64,000 nt of DNA from Microdochium bolleyi (lineage: Eukaryota; Ascomycota; Sordariomycetes; Xylariales; Microdochiaceae). The position numbers were made by a program, and so were the translations under genes. Below, one piece after another: positions 1 through 11,225 of this stretch. Under the pieces are notes generated by a model that did not search any database, was not told the origin of the DNA, and saw nothing but the letters and a program-made list of their open reading frames with translations. The stretch is from contig KQ964272.1 of assembly GCA_001566295.1 (NCBI GenBank), positions 203,849 through 267,848 on the forward strand, read 5' to 3'. Within the stretch, counting starts at the first letter, position 1. Each line of letters begins with the position of its first letter.

Positions 1-2
1 AC

Positions 3-143
3 CGCGGCATCGTGTTTGCAGCGTTCCACACGCAGAGCAAGCCCATCATCACAAGCGGCGCTGTCTCGGACAGAAACCTGCTGCTCGCCGATCTGCGTCT
101 ACTAGCGAAGGTCCTCGTGGACGAGACCATCAAGAACCTTTGA
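3..143 (+). CDS. 3' end of an unidentified protein-coding gene (partial)
   Basis: An open frame of 46 codons runs from the left edge to a TGA at 141-143. The visible C-terminus begins RGIVFAAFHTQSKPIITSG and ends VLVDETIKNL. It has the regular hydrophobic and charged alternation of a folded alpha/beta tail. The rest of the gene lies outside the window, so neither family nor length can be judged, and I do not recognise it. It points towards the fumarate reductase gene on the other strand, with about 1 kb of convergent spacer between them. That it is coding is inferred from composition and a clean stop. Confidence 0.5.
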   Translation, partial: RGIVFAAFHTQSKPIITSGAVSDRNLLLADLRLLAKVLVDETIKNL

Positions 144-1129
144 GGGATGTCTTTCGCATTTCCTGCACACGCGCACGCTCTGCAATGAATTCCACTCTTT
201 CACGACGGCATATCAATCAATAATGCACACACTACGAATCCACGCACATATACTCACACAACAAACATTCATTAGCAATCTCGCACACACAAAGCATGAA
301 CATGATACCCCAGGGCAGGCAGGCGTTTCCCCTCACCATTCGCTTTCCACTATAAACATACCAACTCGCGGCTTTGACCTTTATTTCATCGGCAGCTCAG
401 AGGAGCGCTCACGGGGACCATGAACAGACATGATTAATGGGAATGTCACAAAGTTGAGCCCATACAAAGGGGCCCTATAGCATACATAGCAGCAGGCCGC
501 GATGGCCATGAATATATCTCGCTCACAGTCACTCGTTTGCCGTCCATTGTGCAGAGGTGGTAACCAAGTGTAGTGAAATGCCTCAGCCCCGTCGTCCACG
601 ACATGACCGACCCACCCCTCTTGACATGAGCGTCACGCAGCCCAGCATATAAACCGTCTTGTTAAATCCCATACCCTGTGTCGCGTGGGTGTTTACGGAG
701 CTAACCAAAGACCCCTCCGGCGACAAGAGGTAGACTTTGAATTTGATGCTGGGATGTGTGCTCCGATGCTGGATCGATCGTCTCTCAGAGTGCGCTATGA
801 AACCCCCAATAAAGATAGAGCAGGCATGCTTCACAAAGGGCATATAGGCTAAGCGGTTCATGGCTCATGACTTTTCTGACTTCATTCTCCTCATTTGCGC
901 AGGGCTGTCTTGAAAGACCACGCCCGCAAATCATAACGTGCTATATAGATGGATATCTGTACAAGAGAAACCCCGTACACGTGAGGGGTCTGTCACCAAT
1001 GTGCCCTCCTCAGACTCTCTCTTTTGGGAATTTGCATGCAAGAAATAAAACAAGAACAAAAGGGTCGGTGGTCCCCCGGTACGCCGTTCATTAAAACCCC
1101 GCAAGAAGCAGACGATGATGCTCTCAGCT
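144..1129. other. Convergent intergenic spacer
   Basis: This is the 3' flank of the partial gene at the left edge and of the fumarate reductase gene. It holds only short unsupported open frames on both strands. I see no RNA gene, repeat or clear element, and it should contain both 3' untranslated regions. Confidence 0.6.
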
Positions 1130-3332
1130 CTAGATCTCGAGGGTGACCTCCTGGCCCTTGACCCGGCCAATGACCTGGCTGGGGGCGTACTTGGGGATGA
1201 CCTCGTCGTCGTGGAGCATTTCAAACTCCTCGGTGGCGTCACGGCCCATGAAGTTCATGATGGCCTGGGGACCGCCGGGGTGGTCGTCCAGCCAGTTGGT
1301 GAGGTCCATGACGACACCCTTGACAACGACCCAGAGGTCGTCCTTCTTGTTGTGCTTGGCAACCTCCTCCATGGTGAACTCCTTCTCGGGAATCTCAAAC
1401 TTCTTGGGCTTAGACGCCTGAGTGGGTGTGGAACCCTCAGCAGAGCTTCCCTTGGGGGCGCTCTGGGCGGAAGCGTTCACGCTGGCAGTCTGTCCAGCAC
1501 CTTCACCGCTCCACTCGACGGAGATCTTGCCAGGCGTCGAGGGGTCAATGTGCAGGGAGATCTGGCCGACACGGGCAGCGGCGCCAGCCGCTGAGCCAGT
1601 CAGAGCCTGCTGGAACAGGTAGTTGCTGGCGCTGTCACCAGCGACACGACCGTAGACAACACAGCCGAGGAGCGAGGAGCCACCAAGACGGTTGGCGCCG
1701 TGGACACCACCAGCAAGCTCACCGCAGGCGTAGAGGCCGTCGAAGGGCTTCTGCTCGGAGTTGAGGACCTGGGCCTTGTCGTTGATCTCGATACCACCCA
1801 TGGTGAAGTGGAGGACGGGCTCCATGACGGCGACGTGGAAGTCGTCGTCGACGTTGACGGGCAGGTTGTGGAAGAACTTCTTGCCCCAGGGGTCCTTCTG
1901 CTTGCCGTCGGCGATGGCGTTGTATGTGCTGAAGGTCTTCTGGAGGTGCTCAGGGGTGCAGCCAATCTCCTTGGCAAGCTCCTTGCCGGTCATCTTCTTC
2001 ATCAGACCACGGCCAGAGTAGTGGCGGGTGTGGAAGTCGAGGGTGTTGGAGGCCTTGGAGTTGAGGATGAGGCGGATGGGGAACTTGCCCTTGTCCTTCT
2101 CCTTCCACATCATGCCGGAGACATAGTCGCGGTGGCCGAGCTCGTCGCAGAAACGGTCGCCGTCCGCGTTAAGCAGAAGACCACCCTCACCACGGAGAGC
2201 CTCAGCAGCCAAGAACTTCCACTTGGAGCCGGGGTCCTTGGGGTCGACGAGACCAGTGGGGTGGACCTGGACCTTGTCCATGTCGATGCCGTTGCCGCCG
2301 ATGGCCATGACCATCTTCTGACCGTCGCCAGTGGCGTGAGAGCCGTTGGTGGTGGCGAGGCCGAAAGTGTCGGGGCGGTGCTGCTTGAGGAGCGAGGTCT
2401 CGCTGAAGTCGGCGGCGTAGCCACCAGTAGCGAGAACGACGGGGCCGCTGACGCTGGCCTCCTGGCCGTCGATGTCATACTTGACACCTGTGATGGTGTT
2501 GCCCTCCTTGTTGAGGCCAGTGACACGGGCCTTCTTGATGATCTGGACACGCTCGGGCTCGGTCTCGGCGAGCTCTTCTAACCGCTGCATGAGAGCGTAT
2601 GTGATGGCCATGCCGGGGAACTTGGCATCGTGGCCTCTGTGTGTGCGGGGCTGGGAGTGGCCACTGGACTCGGGGTTAGTGAATGTAACGTTTGCGAGAA
2701 TGACTATGGCAGGGAGTGCAACTGCAACTTACCCAAGACGAGAGACGAGGGTCAGGTCGAGGTTGAAGACATCCTGGAGCCACTCCACGGCGGCGGCGGA
2801 CTTGTAGGTGAGGACCTTGATGAGGTCGGGGCGGGCCTTGTCACGGGCCGACTTGAGGGTGTCATCGTAGAACTGCTTGACGCTGTCGCCGATCTTGTGG
2901 TCAACCTGGGTGCGAGTCAGAGCACCGTTGATGCCGGAGGTGGCCTTGGTGGAGTTGCCGCCGAAGAAGCCTGCGAAGAGAGTGGGCCTCATGTTAGGTC
3001 GGGTCATCTGGCGCCGAAGAGGGCGCTGCTTTATCAGGCCGGGGAGGACAGCTTACCCTGCTTGTCGAGGACAACGACGTTACCACCAGCGAGATAGATG
3101 GTGTGGGCGGCACTGAGGCCAGAAACTACAGGTAAGAATGACTGTCAGCGCGACGAAATCCAAAGGTGTTCTCTGTGCGACCACCGCAGGGCGCATCAAG
3201 CCACCACTTGTGAAGAGGCACGCACTGTTGTGGCGCCAGGAACCGCGGAAGCGAGGCCCTGCACTGCGTAGGGCGTTGCAAGAGAGGGTATGACTTACGG
3301 CCGCCACCCACGACGATGACACGAGGGGCCAT
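1130..3332 (-). CDS. Soluble fumarate reductase (flavocytochrome) with C-terminal cytochrome b5 domain
   Basis: Four exons give 615 residues: 3299-3332, 3057-3125, 2733-2970 and 1130-2636, with introns bounded by GTAAGT/GTAAGC and CAG or TAG. The N-terminus is a Rossmann FAD site (MAPRVIVVGGGLSG, GGG-L-S-G at 9-14). It is followed by the FFGGNSTKATSGING segment and an active-site stretch, EALRGEGGLLLN, typical of the FAD-dependent fumarate reductase/FRDS family. A low-complexity linker leads to a cytochrome b5-like domain with haem-ligand candidates H566 in DDHPGG and H589 in EMLHDD. The family reduces fumarate to succinate, re-oxidising reduced flavin or NADH when oxygen is low. There is no signal or mitochondrial presequence, so a cytosolic location is inferred. 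The yeast paralogues Frd1/Osm1 lack the b5 tail; the fused form is found in moulds. Confidence 0.93.
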
Positions 3333-6150
3333 TGTGGATAGAGAGAGAAGTGCTGGAGAAGCAGCAGGAGACTGTGTGTGCTGTGCTTTTGTGCAGATGC
3401 GCTCGCTCAGCTCGTGAAGAAGGGAGACAGGATGACGTGCGAAGCAGGAGAGAAGCCAGTCACGAGATAGGCGATGGGAGGATGAGAATGGAGGACGGAG
3501 GAGGAGAAGGAAGACGACGAAGTGGAAAGCCAGGCCTAGATATTGGGGAGCAGCCGGGACGAGGGCAGCTGGGGCGGGCAGGGCAGGACAGGACGGGGCA
3601 AGTGGCTGCGTGAGGGCCCGCACGGTGGGCCGACCCCGACTGGAGCTTGTGCCGAAGCGTGCAAGTGCGCGTGGGGCCTTCGAAACGTATGTTTGCGGGC
3701 GCACCTGCCTCACCTGCCTCAATTGCCTGCCTCCTGATTCGCCGCGGGGGCCGTCGCCCGCGACGCCAGAGCCGAGGTCGACTCGCCAGGCCCTGGAGCG
3801 AGAGCCACCTCCTGCTGTCCCCTCACGCTTTCACAAGCTGCGGTTGGAAGCGTTCCTGTCACAGTAACTACGCGCAGTACGGCAGGGGGAGAGCCGCCTG
3901 CATGCATCAGGCTGTTCCTCGATCCTCACGACCCATCGTTACTGTACCTACCTCGCGACTTTATCCTCGAAGAATCTGGGGCCACGTCCCTCGCGGAAAA
4001 AAAGGCTCGAGCTTGCAAGTACCAGACCGCCCACCGGGAGAACGGGGATACAACGGAAGAAACCAATACAAAATTCGAGCACGCAAGAACGCTGTCCCGG
4101 AACATGGCATCTCGACGGATTGAACTACGAAGCATGACCATGCCCTGGATTCATCCCCAACATGAAGCTGGCAAGGCGGGCGCGTTGCTGTGCCGATGCC
4201 CCTTGCTCGCAAAACCGGCCCTGGGCCTCGGGGATTTCGACTGCAGTGGTGCGGAGGAGGAGCCTGTCTTCCCCAGCGCGGCCCCCCACAACCACCAAAT
4301 CCTGGGGTTCGCCAGAACACAGAAATGTCGAGACCTGCAAAACGGACCGGCCCTCCAGGCCCGACCGGTGCCGGACCCCGCGGAATCGTCGTCGTCGTCA
4401 TGAGTTCCCACGGTTTACTCGGGCGATGCGCATTCTGGCTCACAAATTGCCACCGTGACAGCCCATGGGGATTCCAGATGTGGCACTAAAATCTCCAACA
4501 AGGTACCCGGCCTTCTCCAAAACCCTACCTTGAGCACTCATACACAGGACTGTGCCTGGGCTGCTCGGCATTGCATCAAAGCCTGCGGTCTCGGCGCATG
4601 GAACAGCAACATCTCGCGAGGGACGCGGCCTTTTTGTCGGCATCCAGTCTACATGGATCGGCCTGTGCGTTTTTGATGCCTGCCATCAGCGTTGACAGCA
4701 GTCTCGTTGGGGGGCACTTCGCGGCTCGTCGCATCTGTGGCCGAGGAAGTCGAGGCAGACCCCATGGCCGCCGCCCAAAGAGGCCTAGCCTGGGAGCCGG
4801 TGCTGTGGAGTATGTTGCCGAGGCACACCTCGTCCACCCTGGGGCCACCTCGCCGGTCGGCCACTGGCAACATTCGCCGGTGCTGGAACTTGCCAGTCGT
4901 CGCCACCCACCCAGGACGGCCAAAGGTCAGCGAGGACAATTCGCCTACGCTACATGCCTCAAGTACGCAAGCTCAGCGCCGAAGCCGGCGGTTGTTGCTT
5001 ACCGCGCTCGCACTCGCCGCCGATTGTCGCTTTTGCTCAAATCTCTTGTCGTCGTCGTCGTCCATCTTCCTTAAACGTCCCTGCATGTCACGCACTCCGA
5101 TCTGGCACCCTCTTGCACAGCGAATGCTAAGCCTTGTAGCTCACGGGCTCACAGTGGCAGGATTGGCATGTGAAAGCACGACAGATGACCATAGCCTGCT
5201 GTGTGACTCGAGGACCACAAGCTGGACCCGCAAAGCCCAGCTCCAGAGTTTCCCCAGATCATATGACTTGCTCCCCAGAGTCAGGGGGCCCGCCGTCAGA
5301 GACACGGTGTGCACAAGACAGTACGGCGCATGTCACTTTGTTCACCTGGCGTGTATGTCGTTACATCCCGGACGCAGTGGCCAGCCCAGAGCTGACGGGT
5401 GCGGATGTCGACTGGCATGTGAAAGTCGTTGCAGAGCCCTTCATCGCTCAAAGGGAGACAGGCCTTGGACCAACAACAGTCCCTCACAAGGCCCTTCATT
5501 GTCGTGCCTAGCGTAGTTGCATGTGACAGTCCACGAGCGAGGACACGCTCCACGATCCGATACAGCTCTTTTGAGACGCCGCCGTCGGCGCTGTGCAACC
5601 TTGGCCTCTGAGACGGCTGCTCTTGGAGTTGGCATAATTCTTCATAATGTTGACCTGGCGCCTTCGTACCTAGAAGTCGTTGATCGTGCTTCCTGTTGTC
5701 TTCTTACCGGTCCCACACGCCCGAGTCAGCCCAGCGAGGCTCTATCAGTACCTCCTTCTCTGTCCCAATATGCCCTCTGAACAACATTCGCAGCCAGATC
5801 AGTGTGACGGACCCGCGCACAACTGCGCGCGCCGTTCTCCGGACCTATCTCACGGGTGAAGGTGGTCAGAATCAAACGTGATGGGATGTCTCCCGGGCGC
5901 ATGCAAACATACCACGTGCCGCAGGCATGATGCGTGGTGATGTCCGACCCGTTGTTGCGTGACGGGGCATTACCTGCCTGGAGGTACGCTACGTCACCTG
6001 TCGCGTCCCCGGAGGAGCCCCGCCAGCCTCCACAGACCAGGCGCCGGCAGCGGGCCGACGTACGTCTCCAGGATCAGGATCCCACCAAATCGATGGACGA
6101 ACCTGCAACTCCGTCCTCGCCATACCCCTCGTAACAACACCAGAAGAGCC
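3333..6150. other. Divergent promoter region without a supported gene
   Basis: About 2.8 kb lies between the fumarate reductase start and the FAS1 protein start, so it must hold both promoters. Several open frames of up to 274 codons occur on both strands. They begin with TTG rather than ATG, are Arg/Ser/Pro-rich and resemble no family. A CCTGCCT-rich patch lies near 3705-3735. Nothing else is supportable. Confidence 0.5.
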
Positions 6151-7058
6151 ATGCGCCTGTCAGGCTTAACGTCGCTCCAGCTCCTCGCTGCCTGCTCAAC
6201 AACGGCCCTCGCCGCCGCCCTGACCATCGCCCTTCCCCGACAGCACCACGACATCGCCCCCACCACCAGCGACCACACGCAAGACGCCGCCGGCCCCGCA
6301 ACGCAACATCAACAGCAACGACCACTCGTCCACGTCCCCGCCATGCCTCCTCCCTCCTCAGAACAACAGGACTCCCCTCCCGTGCAGAGCAGCATCATGC
6401 TCTCCGACGTCATGGGCCGCGACCGGAGCATGACGCTCTTCGCCGAGTTCGCGCGCGACGTCGCCGCCGTCTCGGAGCGTCTCGACTCGGCGGCCCAGAA
6501 CAGCACCGTGCTCGCGCCACTCAACTCGGCCGTCGAGGCGCTGCCGCGCAAGCCCTGGGAGGACGCGGGCGAGTACTCGGCGCTCGGGGTGGACGCGTAC
6601 GAGGGGGGCGACGGGAGGGAGCGCGCGGCGCGCAACATGCGCCGCTTCGTCGAGGCCCATGTCCTGCCTGTCAGTCCGTGGCGGGAGGGGCAGCGGGTGA
6701 GAAGCCTGTTGTCCAGCAGTGGTGGTGAGGAAGGTGAGAATGGAGATAGAGAGGTGTGGTGGGAGATGAAGAATGGCAAGAAAGTGGTAAGTCATCATCC
6801 AACTCCCGCTCGTTTATCACTGTGGGATCCATCGCAGGGCGTTCAGGCTTCGCGATCTCTCCATGCCTGATTTGTATCCACCACCACCATCACCACCACC
6901 ACTGCATTTCCGGTTGCCAAATCACACGACAACTAACACCGAGCGTCCGACGCGCACAGATCTTCCCCGACGAAATCGAGGTCTCAAGCATCGCGAGCAG
7001 GGTGGGTAACGGCGAGGTGTGGATCGTTAAGGGCGTGCGCAACTACGCTGGGCGATAG
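6151..7058 (+). CDS. Secreted FAS1 (fasciclin-like) domain protein
   Basis: Two exons, 6151-6786 and 6960-7058, encode 244 residues. The donor is GTGGTAAGT and the acceptor CGCACAG. The ATG was chosen because it opens a signal peptide (MRLSGLTSLQLLAACSTTALA). An upstream open frame lacks this. A disordered Pro/Gln/His stretch (about 30-75) precedes one FAS1 domain. The hallmarks seen are a DVMGRDRSMTLFAEF helix, the STVLAPLNSAVEAL motif equivalent to TvFaPtN.A, an ARNMRRFVEAHVLP segment equivalent to the second conserved box, and WEMKNGKKV before the intron. Exon 2 closes the domain (IEVSSIASRVGNGEVWIVKGV). FAS1 domains mediate adhesion at cell surfaces. No GPI signal is visible, so secretion or wall retention is inferred. 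Confidence 0.85.
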
Positions 7059-8954
7059 ATGGGGATATATGCACATGTAGCAACATCAGGAAACGGTGCG
7101 TTTAATGAGGAATGATAAACACATGCACACACGAGAAACGCGCAAATTTTCCCCAAAAGATTTCATGGACCGCATATCGTGAAGGGAGGGATTCGCTATA
7201 ATGAGCGCCTCGGCTTGCCCGTCAAGGACGTCCACATTACGGGCAGCAGATGGGTTGAACACAGACGTGATCCAACCTCGGAGAGTAGACCTGGCCAATA
7301 AGCCCTCCCACAAACGACGGAATTGAACCGGCCCTAGACAATCTGTAGATGAGGGACACCGGTTCTCATCGCCGGCCCCCTCGCCACATTCGTCGCTGCG
7401 TTGCGTTGGTGCGTGGGCATGCCAGCAACCCGAGGAACATATCAAAAGCCGGTAGCCTGCCTGACTCCTCCTGTGCTCCTCGCAGTATCTTCTTTTAAGT
7501 GTGCCAGCCTGATATAGAGAATCCATCAACTTTCACTTTGACCAGATCACTTCAAAGCCTTGCCGTGGACTTTGGCGCCGCCTGCTGCTGTTGCTGCTGC
7601 TGCTGTCGATGCTGCGTCTCCCCCAACGCCGCCACAATCACCCCTGGCGGCCTCCACGGCGGGGGTATATCCTCCGTTGCACGGCTGCTGCCGCATAGTC
7701 CTCCGTCCCCTCGTTCCTGCTGAGTGTCCGTTGTGATGGGATATCCGCTGCTGCTGCCATGTCTAGAGGTCGATCCAGTGGTATCAGCAGCAGTGTTGGT
7801 GCTCGTGGCAGTAGTCGCTGCCACGCCGGCCCAGCTGAACCCCAGGAAGTCGTCCGCCGCGAAGGAAGGCTGCGGCATCTTTCTCTATCTTTCCCTAACC
7901 TTGGGGGTGATCTGGTGCTCTGTAAGTGTTCCCAAGCAAGGGTTATAATCAAGTGAGATTTTTCCCCCGGGCCGATGCGTGCGTGGGCTTGGTATCTCGT
8001 AGACGCCTTTCCCTTTCCCCGACAGCTGTGACGTCTTGATCTTCTGCCAGTCCACCTGACTGTCACCTTCCGTGATTGACTTGAGACTTTGTATGGAGTT
8101 CAGCAAAGAAGTCGTCGTCTCAAACCTGGCGGACTTCCTATTGCACCCCTTCGGTCTATGACCCTTGTTGCTCCTATCTTGCTCTCAGAGGCAGCGAGGA
8201 ATGCGCGCAGAGCTAAGTTCGTGTCGAGTGCTTCGTCTTGTGCACGTGGAATGTGATGTAGGTATGCATATGTCCGAGGACCACACAGCTGCTACAACGG
8301 TCAGGTTATATCGGTACGAGCCCCTGACACGAGAGTGATGATAATCGGGGTGGGTAGCGCACGTGTAAGGAGGATCGGAAACGTTTTACTGTGGGAGGGG
8401 ATGTTATTACCTTGGGTCCTCTCCAGGTCGTCTCTTGGGACCTTTATATGTCACGTATGGCACCAACCCCACGCTTCCCCCGTGCCGGGGGTGGGTAATG
8501 CTGGGGAGGAAATGGTGGGGAGAGCAGAGACACAGGGGGAGGGGGTGAGAGCTGGATTTGCTTGCCCATGTAGATCAATGCAGCAGTTTGTTGGAGAAGG
8601 GTGGTCTGGAAAAGGGCTGACAAGGGGTCCCAACGTGTTGAGAAACCTAACTGGAATGTCGCGAAGCCGGGAGTCGCGGAGCAGAAGTCCATAGCTTTTG
8701 GCGTCTCAGATACACCCAGGCTGCCCTCCCTTGTCTGGCAGATCTCTGCCATGCTCAGCAAAATACGCACAAAAATATAGTAGGTACACTGGGGTGCATG
8801 GTTTGTCTTTTCGATATTGGTCTGAACTATGTTCTTTTGACTAGCTGGCTTTTTTCAACTACAGGATATCCATTATTCGCAAGAAAGACATAAACTAAGC
8901 ACCGCTCCAACGCCACGCCCGCATACCACCACAAAAAACCCACCATCCATCCGC
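7059..8954. other. Convergent intergenic region with one doubtful small ORF
   Basis: This 1.9 kb lies between the 3' ends of the FAS1 gene and the deacetylase gene. Apart from the polyglutamine frame at 7552-7878, which is listed separately, I see no supported gene. The tail near 8480-8560 is G-rich on the plus strand. Confidence 0.45.
7552..7878 (-). CDS. Doubtful small protein with polyglutamine run
   Basis: An ATG-started frame of 108 codons begins MPQPSFAADDFLGFSWAGVA. It continues through Thr/Ser-rich sequence, has a PPPWRPPG patch and ends with eight glutamines and APKSTARL. The composition is compatible with a disordered regulatory fragment, but the CAG run alone can create such a frame. 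No domain is recognisable and no splice partner is obvious. It sits between two convergent genes, where 3' untranslated sequence is expected. I keep it only as a candidate. Confidence 0.2.
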   Translation of the reverse strand: MPQPSFAADDFLGFSWAGVAATTATSTNTAADTTGSTSRHGSSSGYPITTDTQQERGDGGLCGSSRATEDIPPPWRPPGVIVAALGETQHRQQQQQQQQAAPKSTARL

Positions 8955-11225
8955 TTACAACGGCGGCGCGTTCGGGTCCATCATGCACTGGTCCACGCGC
9001 ATAAGCTGCTTGCCCGTAGCCTTGGCGATGCGGATGAACTCGCGCAGGTACGACACGGTGCTGGGGTACAGGTAGTGCAACACGACCAGGTTACCGCCCT
9101 TGTTGACATCGCGCTTGAAGGCGTCGAGCTGCTTCTCGGGTGTCGAAGACTCGGCCCAGAGCCAGTCCTCGACGTCGACGGACCAGTTCATGATGTAAGC
9201 GTCGTTGGTGCCCAGGACCTGCGTGAGGCGCTGGCGCATGCGGGCGCCCTCGTTGCCAAAGGGGGGCCGGAAGTAGTTGGACTTGTAGTTCGCGCCGAAG
9301 GCGTCCTTCATGGCGTCAATGTCGTTGATGTACTCCCAGTCGATGGCCTCGTTGTCCGGCAGGCCCTCCATCTTGGGATGCGTGTACGAGTGCAGGGCGA
9401 TCTGGTGGCCCTGGCTAGCCATCTCACGGTAGACGTTGGTCAGGTTGGTGCCCGCATCGTCAAGGGGCGCGCCGACAGTGAAGAAGGTAACCTTGATGTT
9501 CTCCTCCTTGATGATCTTCATGACCTCCTGGGAGAGCGCCGGGATGCCGTCGTCGATAGCGAACGCGAACGAGTTGGGCCGCTTGCACGAGAAGACGAGG
9601 TTGCCGCTGGGCAGCTTGACAGGGATCTTGACGTTGGTGGGGATCTTGTTGACAATCTCGACGAGCTTCAGCTGCGTGGAGTCCGTAGTATAGAAGCCCT
9701 TGAACGCGAAGCCGACGGCCCGGCTGCGGTTGATGTTGAAGTGCTTCAGGGGGATGTAGATGTCGGTGGCCGTGGAGTACCGCGCGGCCTCGAGCGAATC
9801 CCAGGTCTCCGGGTACGGGGCGATGGCCGCGTTGCACTGCGAATTGTGCTGCTGCATGGCGATGGTGAACTTGTTGCTGCCGCTGTAGACGACGTGGAGG
9901 TAGGAGTTGTCGTACTGGGTCATGTCCCTGCACGTGGCGGAGAGCTGTGTGTAGAACGAGTAGTCCGAGTCGGAGGCCTTGAGAGTCAGCGACTGCGAGC
10001 CCCAAGTCAAGCTGAGACCATCGTCACCACCGTGCCACATGTTGAGAGCGTTGGCAGCCTGGTTGCCGAAGCGGTCGATAACCAAGGTAGCAGAGGCGGC
10101 CGCGGTAGGAGCAGCAACTGTGCCAGTGGGAACAGTAGCGGAGGTGACAGGAGGCACGAACTCGCCAGCAGTGTTGCCGCAGTAGAACGCCATCGGGCCG
10201 AAGGTGACAGCCTGAGTGAAGCCGGTGAAGAAAAGGGTGGAAACCTTGGTCTTGTCGAGAGCGCCGAACTTGGAGAAGGGGATGGTGTACAGCTTCTCGG
10301 TTCCGTCAAAGGTCCAGCCCAGGTCTGAGGTTGTCTGGGCTGCGAACTTCGCGTCCTCGCCGCCACAAGTATTGGGGGAGCTCAGCTGGATCGTGAAGGT
10401 AGTACCGCGTGGCGCCTTGACGCGGAGCGAGATGCCTCCATACCGGTTCTGGGTGTTGACACACCCGGTCTTGCTGTAGAAGTAGGAGCTGGTGTCCCTG
10501 GGCGTCAGAGTCATCCTGTTGTTGTTGCTCACAACAAGGGACGCCATGGTGTCGTCACTGCTCGTGGGCTGGATCAGGGCGTTGTAGAACAGGAAGGTCA
10601 GGCGAGACTGCGACTCCCAATCGTCCACGACCAAGGGAGTGCACGCTCCCGTGGGGGCTGGAGGCTGGGTTGCAGACGTGAGAGTGGTAGGCGTCGAGCC
10701 GCCGCCAGAGCAGACGAGGTTCACGTTACTCAGCTGGTACTGCGAACCCGTCTTTGAGAAAGTCGACCACACAAAGCCTGTGATGCCATTCAGGCTCGCG
10801 CCAGGGAAAGAGCTGAAGGGGATGGTAACCGTCTGCTTCGAACCAGTCATGCCAGTAACGGTAAACCAGACGCTCTTGTGAGTGGCATCCGAGCAAGAGG
10901 CCTTTGACTGAAGCTCGACCAGGAAGGTTGCATCCTTAGGCGCCGTGACGGAGAACTGCAAAGCAGTATACTTGTTGGTGCTGGCGGCCTGGCAGGGCAT
11001 GGTCTCGTAGAAGTACGAGTTGGCGTTTGGGGTGAAGCTGAGCGTGTTGGCAGATGCCGAGATCGAAGTCATTTGTCCGTCATCGCTAGTCCACGAACCC
11101 AAGCTGTTCGTGTTCTGGGAGAAAGTTGCGAAATTATCAATTAGGAGGTTGCTTGAGCAAGCAGCCTGGACAGCTGTTGCGCTCAGCAGAGCACCGAGAA
11201 TGGCGCTCTTGATGTTGGACAGCAT
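8955..11225 (-). CDS. Secreted polysaccharide (chitin) deacetylase with three N-terminal beta-sandwich modules
   Basis: A single exon encodes 756 residues. The ATG at 11225 was chosen because it starts a signal peptide (MLSNIKSAILGALLSATAVQA); the frame upstream opens only with TTG. Residues 22-175, 195-350 and 378-535 are three related modules. Each starts with a (L/V)(I/V)D-acidic/basic-(F/W) strand, carries an SYFY/YSFY motif and a later IPFSxF/IPLKHF strand, and they are joined by Thr/Pro linkers. They resemble galactose-binding-like carbohydrate-binding folds. Residues 550-745 are a NodB deacetylase: AIDDG 556-560 (canonical T-F replaced by A-I, both Asp kept), HSYTH 612-616 (metal His pair), RPPFG 653-657, DVEDW 684-688 and LVVLHYL with H717. 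All catalytic positions are present, so an active metal-dependent chitin/chitosan N-deacetylase is inferred. It acts outside the cell or in the wall. Confidence 0.9.
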   Translation of the reverse strand: MLSNIKSAILGALLSATAVQAACSSNLLIDNFATFSQNTNSLGSWTSDDGQMTSISASANTLSFTPNANSYFYETMPCQAASTNKYTALQFSVTAPKDATFLVELQSKASCSDATHKSVWFTVTGMTGSKQTVTIPFSSFPGASLNGITGFVWSTFSKTGSQYQLSNVNLVCSGGGSTPTTLTSATQPPAPTGACTPLVVDDWESQSRLTFLFYNALIQPTSSDDTMASLVVSNNNRMTLTPRDTSSYFYSKTGCVNTQNRYGGISLRVKAPRGTTFTIQLSSPNTCGGEDAKFAAQTTSDLGWTFDGTEKLYTIPFSKFGALDKTKVSTLFFTGFTQAVTFGPMAFYCGNTAGEFVPPVTSATVPTGTVAAPTAAASATLVIDRFGNQAANALNMWHGGDDGLSLTWGSQSLTLKASDSDYSFYTQLSATCRDMTQYDNSYLHVVYSGSNKFTIAMQQHNSQCNAAIAPYPETWDSLEAARYSTATDIYIPLKHFNINRSRAVGFAFKGFYTTDSTQLKLVEIVNKIPTNVKIPVKLPSGNLVFSCKRPNSFAFAIDDGIPALSQEVMKIIKEENIKVTFFTVGAPLDDAGTNLTNVYREMASQGHQIALHSYTHPKMEGLPDNEAIDWEYINDIDAMKDAFGANYKSNYFRPPFGNEGARMRQRLTQVLGTNDAYIMNWSVDVEDWLWAESSTPEKQLDAFKRDVNKGGNLVVLHYLYPSTVSYLREFIRIAKATGKQLMRVDQCMMDPNAPPL

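Noticed and set aside
4692..5516. 274-codon plus-strand frame between the fumarate reductase and FAS1 genes
   Set aside because: It opens with TTG, is Arg/Ser/Cys-rich without domains, and overlaps equally long frames on other strands. It fits GC-rich spacer.
9075..10328. 417-codon frame antisense to the deacetylase
   Set aside because: A shadow of a GC-biased coding sequence; its Val/Gly/Leu/Asp-rich composition is the antisense echo of the real gene.
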